A stretch of DNA of 48,806 bases from a virus, in the IMG/VR virus record IMGVR_UViG_3300030103_001630, positions 1-48,806 of that record. One strand, 5' to 3'. The notes under the pieces are model-generated. The model searched no databases. It was not told the origin of the DNA and saw only the letters and a program-made list of their open reading frames with translations. A program made the position numbers and the translations under genes. Positions 40,596-46,810 of the stretch are shown piece by piece (the stretch's first letter is position 1; each line of letters starts with the position of its first letter).

Positions 40596-41206
40596 CTGAA
40601 TGGTTCTCCACTTATCCAAGCTACTAATGCCCACCGAACACCCTGTCTTACAGGCAAAACTTTGTGCGATAAAAAACTTGGAAATGCAATACACTTACCC
40701 AAAGGTAGTTTAAGTTTATATAATTCATCAGAAAAAAATAATAATTCTCCTCCGACAAAATCTTCATTTAGACATATAGATATAGAAATTTTTCTTGTTG
40801 ATGCTTCCCCTTGACCCAAATCAATGTGCCAATTATACCCTTTGCTCGGACTTGTATATCTAAGTAATTGTGGTCTTTCTAATAATCCAACTAGATTATA
40901 GTCTAAATAACTCATAGCAGTCTCAGCAGTAGATATAATTATTTCATCTATCCATTGTTGTTTCTCATCTATAATCCAACAATCAACTTCTCTTTTTTTA
41001 CTGAGTTTATAACTCCCATCACTTTGTATTCTACCCTTTACAGATTTATTAGATGGTCGTGTTCTTTCATTAATAATTTTTCTACAAGTGTATGCAGACA
41101 AATCTCCACAATCCACAACTCCGTGTGATGTAGTAACTTGTTTCGGATTTATTGCTAATGCCATTTTGTCAGACTCCCATAATGTGTCGGATAGTATCTT
41201 CTCCAT
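40592..41206 (-). CDS. 2-oxoglutarate/Fe(II)-dependent oxygenase (prolyl-4-hydroxylase/PiuC-like)
   Basis: The protein has 204 residues from ATG 41206, eight codons after a possible TTG start. It has the facial triad of the family: His127 and Asp129 in NWHIDLG and His181 in FLSHKVLPV, followed by Arg191 in VRWALVAW that binds 2-oxoglutarate. Strands such as ISISICLNEDFVGGELLFF are typical of the double-stranded beta helix. Phages carry such enzymes for unknown hydroxylation of proteins, nucleic acids or small molecules. It is embedded among tiny minus-strand genes, so its product may be an accessory activity against the host. Confidence 0.88.
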   Translation of the reverse strand: MEKILSDTLWESDKMALAINPKQVTTSHGVVDCGDLSAYTCRKIINERTRPSNKSVKGRIQSDGSYKLSKKREVDCWIIDEKQQWIDEIIISTAETAMSYLDYNLVGLLERPQLLRYTSPSKGYNWHIDLGQGEASTRKISISICLNEDFVGGELLFFSDELYKLKLPLGKCIAFPSFLSHKVLPVRQGVRWALVAWISGEPFR

Positions 41207-41315
41207 AATCAAACCCTTTAAGACCAACAACTACTAAAAATAAAGTTCCATATACAATTATTACAATACAAAACAATATATACAATGCCTTAAAGAAAAT
41301 TATGATATTCTTCAT
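41169..41315 (-). CDS. Tiny single-helix membrane protein overlapping the oxygenase gene
   Basis: This frame encodes 48 residues beginning MKNIIIFFKALYILFCIVII, then VYGTLFLVVVGL, then a short charged end. Its start lies two bases after the stop of the gene upstream, and it overlaps the oxygenase start by 38 bases, so it is packed like its neighbours. No good ribosome site precedes it. The long hydrophobic helix is unusual for a chance frame, but AT-rich DNA does give such runs, so support is moderate. Confidence 0.5.
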   Translation of the reverse strand: MKNIIIFFKALYILFCIVIIVYGTLFLVVVGLKGFDYGEDTIRHIMGV

Positions 41316-41317
41316 AC

Positions 41318-41563
41318 TTATGGTTTAGCGACTGCTTTTGGTATATTCTCACAAACTTGTTTGAATAAAATATATTTGTTTCCCTCTGGGTCTGTAAGTT
41401 CAAAGAGTCGTTCACCATCTTGTACAATAGTTTTTCCTACATATTTAAATTCACAATGAGTATTATTTCTTTCAGCAGTTTGTTTAGCATAAAAGTAATC
41501 TTCATTAAAATATTTTGTTAGACCATAAGTTAGACCAAAGGCACTAAACATTTCCATTATCAT
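41318..41563 (-). CDS. Small protein of unknown function
   Basis: The 81-residue protein starts at the ATG at 41563, seven bases after GGAG, and overlaps the gene upstream by 20 bases. It has an N-terminal helical part (MFSAFGLTYGLTKYF, YAKQTAERNNTHCEF), then beta strands (KTIVQDGERLFELTDPEG, YILFKQVCENI). No family is recognised. Two cysteines (CEF and VCE) could form a metal or disulphide pair, but nothing else supports that. Confidence 0.6.
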   Translation of the reverse strand: MIMEMFSAFGLTYGLTKYFNEDYFYAKQTAERNNTHCEFKYVGKTIVQDGERLFELTDPEGNKYILFKQVCENIPKAVAKP

Positions 41564-41780
41564 TATTCATCTCCATATAGTTTTTCATTAAGTTGCATAG
41601 TAATGCTTTCTGTTTTGACATCTTGTTCCCTTTTTCATAGAAACAAATAGATGACCTATCTTTGAAAGCTAAAAGATTTGCCATCTCTTGTTGAGTCTTA
41701 TACATTTGTTTTCTTAGCAATTTTAAATCTTCGCTAGAAAATTCATAAAAACTTTCTGTAATTTGTTTAATATGCTTCAT
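41544..41780 (-). CDS. Helix-turn-helix protein (XRE-like)
   Basis: The protein has 78 residues from ATG 41780 with GGAG six bases upstream. A basic HTH lies in LKLLRKQMYKTQQEMANLL and the following FKDRSSICFYEKGNKM, matching the XRE/Cro pattern (RKQxxxTQQEMANLL...S..SxFYEKG). The end is helical and acidic. It is one of a run of minus-strand genes starting at the promoter 41943-41971; it could regulate those promoters, since their boxes are repeated. Confidence 0.72.
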   Translation of the reverse strand: MKHIKQITESFYEFSSEDLKLLRKQMYKTQQEMANLLAFKDRSSICFYEKGNKMSKQKALLCNLMKNYMEMNNDNGNV

Positions 41781-41919
41781 TACATTCTCCAATAAACTTT
41801 GCTTCTTCACCAAACTGAAATTGCATTCTTGTAATTGCATCATCCTTAGAGTAAGCACTCAAAGTCATTCTAGCACCAGTATCAAATTGTATTATATATC
41901 TTTTTAGTTCATCATTCAT
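41767..41919 (-). CDS. Very small protein, first gene of the minus-strand accessory operon
   Basis: The 50-residue protein starts at ATG 41919, nine bases after AGGAG. It reads MNDELKRYIIQFDTGARMTL, SAYSKDDAITRMQFQFGEEAK and a short end. It overlaps the HTH gene by 14 bases, and its ribosome site follows the promoter directly. Beta-alpha-like, no family recognised. The short length and overlap are typical of this operon. Confidence 0.6.
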   Translation of the reverse strand: MNDELKRYIIQFDTGARMTLSAYSKDDAITRMQFQFGEEAKFIGECNEAY

Positions 41920-41942
41920 TATTACTCCTATATTAAAGGTGC

Positions 41943-41971
41943 ATCATAGTACCTCTGTTGTTGTAAGTCAA
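41943..41971 (-). promoter_or_regulatory. Minus-strand promoter of the accessory operon, sharing the -35 neighbourhood
   Basis: On the minus strand TTGACT (41971-41966), a 17-base spacer and TATGAT (41948-41943) precede the ATG at 41919. Downstream of the -35 it reads TACAACAACA, close to the other minus-strand promoters. The plus-strand promoter at 41998 points the other way about 30 bases to the right, so the two could share control. Confidence 0.6.
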
Positions 41972-41997
41972 TATATGTTTGTAAATAAAAACTTTTG

Positions 41998-42025
41998 TTG
42001 ACAAATAAACACAATTAACTAATAT
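41998..42025 (+). promoter_or_regulatory. Plus-strand promoter of the lipoprotein operon
   Basis: TTGACA at 41998-42003, a 16-base spacer and TAATAT at 42020-42025 lie 22 bases before the ATG at 42048, with AAGGAG between. The -35 box is perfect, the -10 box weak. Confidence 0.55.
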
Positions 42026-42047
42026 GTAAAAAAAAGGAGTAACAATT

Positions 42048-42437
42048 ATGTTAAAAAAAATATCAATGATTTGTGCAACATCATTGCTGGTCAGTTGTGC
42101 AAGTAACCAATATATTATAGACCCAAAGAGTTCTACTAATCCAGAGAATTACTATGCTGATAAAATGGAATGTGAAAATATCTCTGAACAAGAATCCTAT
42201 ACTAGCAATATTGCTTGGGGTGCATTAAAAAGTGGAATATTAGGAGCAATTGTCTCTGGTGGTCTTGCTTATGCTGGATTAACAAGTGGCAATATTAGTG
42301 TGCAAAATTCTGCAATAATCGGTGCTGGAGGTGGTATTGTTACTGGTGGGATATTCTCTGGTGGAAATACTTATAGCACTAGGAAAGAAATTGTGCGAAA
42401 ATGTATGGAAGGAAGAGGATATAATATTTTAAAATGA
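42048..42437 (+). CDS. Lipoprotein with glycine-zipper membrane segments
   Basis: The 129-residue protein begins with a lipoprotein signal peptide: MLKKISMICATSLLVSCAS, with the lipobox cysteine at 17. The following region has an ordinary soluble part, then glycine-rich helices (about 62-105, GALKSGILGAIVSGGLAYAG, IIGAGGGIVTGGIFSGG) resembling the glycine-zipper (SlyB/2TM) type. It would sit in the cell envelope. Phage-encoded envelope lipoproteins often block superinfection or help lysis, but nothing here proves either. AAAGGAG precedes the ATG, and a promoter lies just upstream. Confidence 0.8.
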   Translation: MLKKISMICATSLLVSCASNQYIIDPKSSTNPENYYADKMECENISEQESYTSNIAWGALKSGILGAIVSGGLAYAGLTSGNISVQNSAIIGAGGGIVTGGIFSGGNTYSTRKEIVRKCMEGRGYNILK

Positions 42438-42694
42438 CAAAAGATTTTATAAAGATACCTAAAACATTTGTTATAAGAGATGACATAATTAAGTATGATT
42501 ATAAATCAATGAGAGATTATTTTGATAGCATTTTAAAAGCAATGGGAGAAGATATGAATAACAAAGACAAACTAGCATTATTTAAACAACTTGTTTCTGA
42601 AATTAGTATCAAAAGGTATTCACAAGAAGAATATGTTGATGTGATTAATGCTATTTATAAAGAAATATATAAGGAAAAAACAAATGACATTTAA
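42434..42694 (+). CDS. Small helical protein of unknown function
   Basis: The 86-residue protein overlaps the lipoprotein stop (ATGA). It is helical and charged: IPKTFVIRDDIIKYDYKSMR, DYFDSILKAMGEDMNNKDK, ALFKQLVSEISIKRYSQEE, with no membrane segment. It may be a small regulator or antagonist of a host protein, but I recognise no family. Confidence 0.6.
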   Translation: MTKDFIKIPKTFVIRDDIIKYDYKSMRDYFDSILKAMGEDMNNKDKLALFKQLVSEISIKRYSQEEYVDVINAIYKEIYKEKTNDI

Positions 42695-42866
42695 CAAACA
42701 AAAAGAAGAATTATTAGACTTGGACTATGAAATAGCAAAAATTATGGTTGAAGAGCAAAAAACTAGATTTGAGGACATCTGGGAAAGGTTAGACCCTAAG
42801 TGGAAAAACAATAACAATAGATGGTACATACAAGTAAAACTAGAAGACTATTGTGACATTATATAG
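42684..42866 (+). CDS. Small helical protein of unknown function
   Basis: The protein has 60 residues from the ATG at 42684, eleven bases before the stop of the gene upstream; AAGGA lies about eight bases before it. A start at 42648 inside the upstream gene is less likely. It reads as acidic helices (KEELLDLDYEIAKIMVEEQ, FEDIWERLDPKWKNN) and a short WYIQVKLEDY strand. Function unknown. Confidence 0.58.
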   Translation: MTFNKQKEELLDLDYEIAKIMVEEQKTRFEDIWERLDPKWKNNNNRWYIQVKLEDYCDII

Positions 42867-43254
42867 AGACCAAATTAAATTTTTTTTTGATAAATTAAAT
42901 TTAGCAAAAGTGCATTGGAATATTATAGCAGATGATGAGACTATTCATCCATTCACAAATATTGATGTAATAAATAGTTTTCAAAACTGTCCAGAAGATG
43001 GTCTTAAAAATACATATGTGACTCTCTGTCAAATGCACGGAGATAGAATGCAGATTAACTCATTCTTAAAAGGTGTTGCTACTCACTATTGTAATAATAG
43101 GTTTACACTTATTCAAGCACTCAAAGAAGATTATGAAAAACAAACCTCCAAAGAAGGTAAAAAGTTTTTTTATGATTTATTAGCAAAATTTACAGAGAGT
43201 GATTTAAAAAAAGCAGAAGTCTTAGATTTTTGGAAAAAAATTAATTCTCAATAG
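42853..43254 (+). CDS. Unknown protein, GTG start
   Basis: The 133-residue protein begins at a GTG inside the previous gene (14-base overlap), since no ATG covers the N-terminus. It is helical with aromatic/charged positions: YRDQIKFFFDKLNLAKVHWN, CPEDGLKNTYVTLCQMHGDR, GKKFFYDLLAKFTESDLKKA. The pattern resembles nothing I can name. It converges on, and overlaps by 14 bases, the end of the minus-strand gene at 43241. Confidence 0.55.
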   Translation: MTLYRDQIKFFFDKLNLAKVHWNIIADDETIHPFTNIDVINSFQNCPEDGLKNTYVTLCQMHGDRMQINSFLKGVATHYCNNRFTLIQALKEDYEKQTSKEGKKFFYDLLAKFTESDLKKAEVLDFWKKINSQ

Positions 43255-43681
43255 TCCATTTCTCATATTCACTTTTTAATCTATTAAATGTCATTACAGA
43301 TACTGGGTCAGTATGAAAATCTGTTCTTGATTTAATTCCAAGTATTGCTCTTAACCCTTTAGCAATAGTATCTTCTTGATTTGGAATAACATCTAACATC
43401 TTTTTTTGTGTTCTTAGAAATCTACCAAAGTTTACTTCTTTACATAACATTCCAGCTTGTTGAATTGTCTTAACAACCTCTTCGTTCTTGTTGACAACTT
43501 CCTCATTCAAACCAGCAATAGCTACCCACTTTTCTGTAGATGGTTGCGGCATTCCGAACATTGATACAAATTCTTCTGCCTTCTCAATAGGTATTTCCAC
43601 CCCAATCTGTATTACATTTCTTGATTTAATTAGTTTATAATCAGAATAAGTACCTTTAATTATTCTATTTTGTTTATTCAT
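43241..43681 (-). CDS. Conserved phage protein of unknown function in the recombination module
   Basis: The 146-residue protein has AGGAG eight bases before its ATG and starts inside the HNH gene end. It has a beta start (IQIGVEIPIEKAEEFVSMFG) with a PQPSTEKWVAIAGL turn, a helical centre (AGMLCKEVNFGRFLRTQKKM) and a LRAILGIKSRTDFHTDPVSV end with W. I recall this type of protein next to DUF968/HNH genes of other phages. A nuclease accessory or DNA-binding role is plausible, but unproven. Confidence 0.62.
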   Translation of the reverse strand: MNKQNRIIKGTYSDYKLIKSRNVIQIGVEIPIEKAEEFVSMFGMPQPSTEKWVAIAGLNEEVVNKNEEVVKTIQQAGMLCKEVNFGRFLRTQKKMLDVIPNQEDTIAKGLRAILGIKSRTDFHTDPVSVMTFNRLKSEYEKWTIEN

Positions 43682-43976
43682 AAGCTGGACTCCTCAACCA
43701 ATATTGTTGGGCCAACACTTTAAGACTTTCACTATCTCCAAAATATTTTTTGGAAAATTTAGATTCACTTCCCATTCTATGCAACTCCGTGTGATGAAAT
43801 AAGCATAAGGGAACGAGGTTCTTGTCATTAGACTTTCTTCCCATTCCCTTAATACCATCAAAGGGTTTTAACAGATGATGTGCTTGTAGGGGAGGTTGGC
43901 ATTTATCATCACCTACTATGCACCTTTGATTATGTATCCAAGAAAGATGTTGTTTATTTACATATCGCTTTGTCAT
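43674..43976 (-). CDS. HNH/DUF968-like nuclease
   Basis: The protein has 100 residues from ATG 43976; a TTG start nine codons earlier is possible. It carries the His/Asn pattern of the DUF968/Ref HNH-like family: CIVGDDKCQPPLQAHHLL, then a GMGRKSNDKNLVPLC turn and LFHHTELHRMG. Such nucleases cut DNA together with recombination proteins; in P1, Ref acts with RecA. It lies in an operon with ERF and a nuclease, so a recombination role fits. Confidence 0.82.
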   Translation of the reverse strand: MTKRYVNKQHLSWIHNQRCIVGDDKCQPPLQAHHLLKPFDGIKGMGRKSNDKNLVPLCLFHHTELHRMGSESKFSKKYFGDSESLKVLAQQYWLRSPAYE

Positions 43977-44097
43977 AATATTTTCTATATGCAGACGGAA
44001 CAAGTATCTTTTTCCCCTTATGGTCTATAACACAAACACCTTTTTCATCTGTAATATATCCATCCTTATTAATGAAACCAATCTTAGAAGGGTACAT
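43954..44097 (-). CDS. Putative tiny protein between the SSB-like and HNH genes
   Basis: This 47-codon frame reads YPSKIGFINKDGYITDEKG, VCVIDHKGKKILVPSAYRKY. It overlaps the SSB-like gene by 14 bases and the HNH gene by 23, so it fills the gap between them without intergenic space, as is usual here. There is no good ribosome site. The beta-hairpin-like sequence is reasonable but the evidence is weak. Confidence 0.42.
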   Translation of the reverse strand: MYPSKIGFINKDGYITDEKGVCVIDHKGKKILVPSAYRKYYDKAICK

Positions 44098-44488
44098 TGT
44101 CATCTAAATCCTTATCATCCAGTTTCTTTTCAATTTCGTCAAGACCTTTCTCTTGCTCTTTGTCAAACTCAACAGAGACAGATAAGTAATTTAATTCAGA
44201 CCCATCATCTCTTTTCTTTACTTGTTTCCATCCAGCAATCTTAAATTTAAAAGTATTAAATTCAAAATTACCATATACATCTGGCTGGTTTGAACCTTGT
44301 TCTTTTTTTGTATTAATATTAAAATAACCAACATTGACATAAATAGGAAACTTTTTTTTCCCTTCTTTGTTTGTATATTCTGAAACAAGAAACTGTTGGT
44401 CATTTCCATTAACATTTATTTTTCCACCTTTAAATATCTTATCAGTAGAATTATACAATGCTCCTCTGTTTAATTTTTTATCTTCCAT
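44084..44488 (-). CDS. SSB-like protein with acidic DDNVPF tail
   Basis: The protein has 134 residues from ATG 44488, preceded by GGGAGT. It starts NRGALYNSTDKIFKGGKINV, with later strands KFPIYVNVGYFNINTKKEQ, FKFKIAGWKQVKK and LNYLSVSVEF; this order resembles DUF736-type proteins. The C-terminus is acidic and ends DDNVPF, the signature of bacterial SSB tails that bind other replication and recombination proteins. Thus a single-strand DNA-binding role is likely, though the OB fold is not certain. It lies in the recombination operon between the winged-helix and HNH genes. Confidence 0.72.
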   Translation of the reverse strand: MEDKKLNRGALYNSTDKIFKGGKINVNGNDQQFLVSEYTNKEGKKKFPIYVNVGYFNINTKKEQGSNQPDVYGNFEFNTFKFKIAGWKQVKKRDDGSELNYLSVSVEFDKEQEKGLDEIEKKLDDKDLDDNVPF

Positions 44489-44489
44489 A

Positions 44490-44720
44490 TTATACTCCCT
44501 TGATTTCACCTTTATATTTATATCTAGCATATCTGACTTTATTATCATACTTGTCAGTTGCTACTTCAAACTCTGTAAGAATATTATAGTTTTCTTTAAG
44601 ATTATAAATTATACCACTTAATCTCATTGAACCATAATATTCATAAGCATCTTTTGGTGTAATTGATTTATATTTTTTTAAATGTGCTAAGACTTTTTGT
44701 GTTTTATTAAATTTACGCAT
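44490..44720 (-). CDS. Small winged-helix/HTH protein
   Basis: The 76-residue protein has GGAG seven bases before the ATG and overlaps the ERF gene end by eight bases. It reads FNKTQKVLAHLKKYKSITPKD (basic helix and turn), AYEYYGSMRLSGIIYNLKEN (recognition helix) and a beta wing (TDKYDNKVRYARYKYKG). This matches HTH proteins found beside recombination genes of other phages. It may be an operon regulator or a recombinase partner. Confidence 0.7.
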   Translation of the reverse strand: MRKFNKTQKVLAHLKKYKSITPKDAYEYYGSMRLSGIIYNLKENYNILTEFEVATDKYDNKVRYARYKYKGEIKGV

Positions 44721-45408
44721 TAAGTATCTCCGTTGCTAAGTTAATATTTCTTTGAACTATTTCATTTGGATTATCTTTTAAATATGCAACTGCATCATCT
44801 AAAGATTTTTTATTGGCTAGAAGTGTTGGTATACCTTTTGTTCTATTATTTTCTTTTATATAATCTAAAAGATTTTCTAACTTCTTAGACCAAAGAACAA
44901 TGTCAGATGTGTTAATTTCTTCCTTACCATTCCAAGTATACCATCTAAATTTATTATCTTCATAAGGTTTGTCGGCTTTTTGACCAGCATTTCCATCATC
45001 ATCCGTATCCATATCACCCTCAAGGTTCAACATAGGTTGAAGCAGATACCTTCTTAGATAGGTTATTTTGCTACCTACAGTTTGGATATTGTCAAATGTA
45101 CCCATATCTGCACTAGAACTAAGAAACTGTCCACTCTCGGTGTGTATAATCGTTTGTACGAAAAAGTTTTTAGTATTGATTCTACACATACAAGAATGTA
45201 TGGAAAGTTTGTTTTTTTTTAAGCTAGGCATACACGATTCAAAAATGTCTGCTAGTGTAGAATACTCACTTCTAAAATGAGGATTCTTTCCAGACTTTTT
45301 TAAAGGTGCAAAATCTTCTTGCGATTTTGATAAAGCAACAAGTATCTTATCAGTTTCAGCGCTAGAATATTTTATGAAGGGATTACCTTCAGCAGTTGTA
45401 TGTATCAT
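44713..45408 (-). CDS. ERF-family single-strand annealing protein
   Basis: The protein has 231 residues from the ATG at 45408, chosen because GGAG ends six bases before it. It matches the ERF family: ILVALSKSQEDFAPLKKSGK with NPHFRSEYSTLADI, then a beta part (VQTIIHTESGQFLSS) and YLRRYLLQPMLNLEGDMDTDDDG. ERF proteins anneal complementary single strands in phage recombination. A helical C-terminus follows. It is coupled to the nuclease upstream by ATGA, the same plan as exonuclease-annealase pairs (lambda Red-like). Confidence 0.9.
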   Translation of the reverse strand: MIHTTAEGNPFIKYSSAETDKILVALSKSQEDFAPLKKSGKNPHFRSEYSTLADIFESCMPSLKKNKLSIHSCMCRINTKNFFVQTIIHTESGQFLSSSADMGTFDNIQTVGSKITYLRRYLLQPMLNLEGDMDTDDDGNAGQKADKPYEDNKFRWYTWNGKEEINTSDIVLWSKKLENLLDYIKENNRTKGIPTLLANKKSLDDAVAYLKDNPNEIVQRNINLATEILNA

Positions 45409-46157
45409 TTTATACTCCATAGTTTTTTTGCATTGTTAATATCATCTTGACCCCATTCCCAAGAGTCCAGATTTGGATAGTGCATTGAAGCGATTTCTTT
45501 TATATCATCAGATATAGATAGAAACTTCTCAATACCTTGACAGATAGCAACGACTTCTTTCATTGTGTTTTCAATATTACTAACACGATAAGTGGTGCAA
45601 TGTTTTTTAGAAGCATAGTCAACCCAAGCATCCTTATTTGTTGCAGTAGAATATATTGCTAATTGTCTATTAACCGAATGAGGTAATGCAGATGGAATTG
45701 CTCTAGTGGTTTTTAAATCTCTAATGCTTCTTTCACATTCTAAATCTATGTAACCAATAATAGGTAACTTTAGACCATCTATATTTAATTCAACTTTGGA
45801 TTGCATTTTGATAGGTTCATCATCAATATTATAATAAGTCGGAAATCCAGACATAACATAGTGTGGAATATCTGCTCTTTCTTTTTCTATTTTTTTCTCA
45901 TCAAATTTTTGATTAAGACCTAGTAACTCAGAACTATAAAATGCTAAAGCATCATCTATATGCTCTTGGATGTTTTTTTCTTTATAAAAAGGAACTGATA
46001 ATAATTGTTTCTCAACTGCACTCCCTCGTAGTGTTGAAGGATTACCATTGAAATCATCATACCCAGCAACCTTTAAAATAAATTTTGATTTATCACGAAC
46101 AAATAAATTTATTGTTGATGCAGAAAAATATTCTATATAGTTTTCTAGTTTACTCAT
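45405..46157 (-). CDS. PD-(D/E)XK nuclease (Cas4/RecB-like), likely recombination exonuclease
   Basis: The 250-residue protein has the conserved nuclease order: RGSAVEKQL with Glu49, GYIDLE with Asp138, RDLKTT with Asp147 and Lys149, and RQLAIYS with Gln165. The ATG has CGAGG upstream. The pattern fits Cas4/RecB-like phage exonucleases that resect DNA ends for the ERF protein. It is the first gene of the minus-strand recombination operon, with its promoter at 46186-46213. Confidence 0.88.
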   Translation of the reverse strand: MSKLENYIEYFSASTINLFVRDKSKFILKVAGYDDFNGNPSTLRGSAVEKQLLSVPFYKEKNIQEHIDDALAFYSSELLGLNQKFDEKKIEKERADIPHYVMSGFPTYYNIDDEPIKMQSKVELNIDGLKLPIIGYIDLECERSIRDLKTTRAIPSALPHSVNRQLAIYSTATNKDAWVDYASKKHCTTYRVSNIENTMKEVVAICQGIEKFLSISDDIKEIASMHYPNLDSWEWGQDDINNAKKLWSIK

Positions 46158-46185
46158 ATTACCTCGTTGGGTTTTTTATGAGTTC

Positions 46186-46213
46186 AGTATATACAAAAAG
46201 TACAACTTGTCAA
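46186..46213 (-). promoter_or_regulatory. Minus-strand promoter of the recombination operon
   Basis: On the minus strand TTGACA (46213-46208), a 16-base spacer and TATACT (46191-46186) precede the nuclease gene. Its -35 box overlaps the -35 box of the opposite promoter at 46207, so the two cannot easily be used at once. Confidence 0.7.
46202..46210. promoter_or_regulatory. Candidate operator between divergent promoters
   Basis: ACAACTTGT (ACAA-C-TTGT) is an inverted repeat that covers part of both -35 boxes. The small HTH protein encoded just to the right could bind here and control both promoters, as in lambdoid switch regions. Only one such site was clearly seen, and it is short. Confidence 0.35.
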
Positions 46214-46234
46214 ATTAAAATAATGCCTTATAAT
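46207..46234 (+). promoter_or_regulatory. Promoter of the HTH gene; mRNA predicted leaderless
   Basis: TTGTCA at 46207-46212, a 16-base spacer and a perfect TATAAT at 46229-46234 are followed by six bases and the ATG at 46241. The expected start site is the A of the ATG, and no Shine-Dalgarno is present. In lambda the cI mRNA from PRM is leaderless in the same way. Confidence 0.75.
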
Positions 46235-46240
46235 ATTAGT

Positions 46241-46438
46241 ATGAATTTAAAAGACTATTTAAAACTAAATGGCATATCCAGAGAGAAGTTTGCAAACGAA
46301 ATGGGCGTCAGCTACGCATCTGTGATAAAATGGGTTTATGGTGGTAGATTTCCAAGACCAAGTGCATTAAATAAAATATATGAACTTACAGAAGGAAAAG
46401 TACAAGCCAATGACTTCTTACAACAAATTCAAAAATAA
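46241..46438 (+). CDS. Small HTH regulator (Cro/CI-type)
   Basis: The protein has 65 residues from ATG 46241, the base where the mRNA is expected to start. LKLNGISREKFANEMGVSYASVIKWVYGG is a complete XRE-type HTH (split: GISREKFANEMG, VSYASVIKWVYGG), followed by RPSALNKIYELTEGK. It lies divergent from the recombination operon with overlapping promoters, so it is likely a repressor of that operon and of itself. No integrase is present, so a lysogeny switch is not implied. Its end overlaps the nuclease gene by 29 bases. Confidence 0.82.
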   Translation: MNLKDYLKLNGISREKFANEMGVSYASVIKWVYGGRFPRPSALNKIYELTEGKVQANDFLQQIQK

Positions 46439-46742
46439 ACCTCAAGTTGTTGACGGAATTAGATTTGATTCTATCAAAGAAGCAAATAGATATTCTGAAT
46501 TAAAACTAATGTTAAGAGAAAATGAAATAAAAGATTTGGAATGTCATCCAAAGATTCCATTAATTGTCAATGATAAAAAAATTGGAACTTATGTAGCAGA
46601 CTTTAGATATTACGATAATGCTTTTAAGAAAACAATAATTGAAGATGTAAAGTCAATCGCAACAAAAACTCCAGTATACAATTTAAAAAAAAAGATACTC
46701 GCAACATACACTCCCCCCATTGAAATTGTAGAGATTTTCTAG
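46410..46742 (+). CDS. DUF1064 nuclease-like protein
   Basis: The protein has 110 residues from ATG 46410. It matches the DUF1064 pattern of PD-(D/E)XK-like phage nucleases: NKPQVVDGIRFDSIKEANRY with Glu, YVADFRYYDN with Asp, then IIEDVKSIATK with the Asp-x-Lys-like pair, and ATYTPPIEIVEIF. Such proteins may process junctions or host DNA. An ATG at 46380 would lie inside the HTH gene and has no better support. It overlaps the HTH gene by 29 bases. Confidence 0.85.
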   Translation: MTSYNKFKNKPQVVDGIRFDSIKEANRYSELKLMLRENEIKDLECHPKIPLIVNDKKIGTYVADFRYYDNAFKKTIIEDVKSIATKTPVYNLKKKILATYTPPIEIVEIF

Positions 46743-46753
46743 TATATTATAAT
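46726..46753 (+). promoter_or_regulatory. Candidate promoter of the small membrane-protein cluster
   Basis: TTGTAG at 46726-46731, a 16-base spacer and TATAAT at 46748-46753 lie near the DUF1064 stop and 57 bases before the ATG at 46811. The -35 is imperfect. It would let the cluster be expressed apart from the HTH gene. Confidence 0.5.
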
Positions 46754-46810
46754 TAGCCAGATGGCAAATTAATCAGATTCCAAATGGGATTTACAAAAAG
46801 GGAAAACTAA

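Noticed and set aside
46241-46438. Lysogeny switch of a temperate phage
   Set aside because: An HTH gene with divergent promoters is present, but no integrase, excisionase or partition system was found, so temperate life is not supported.
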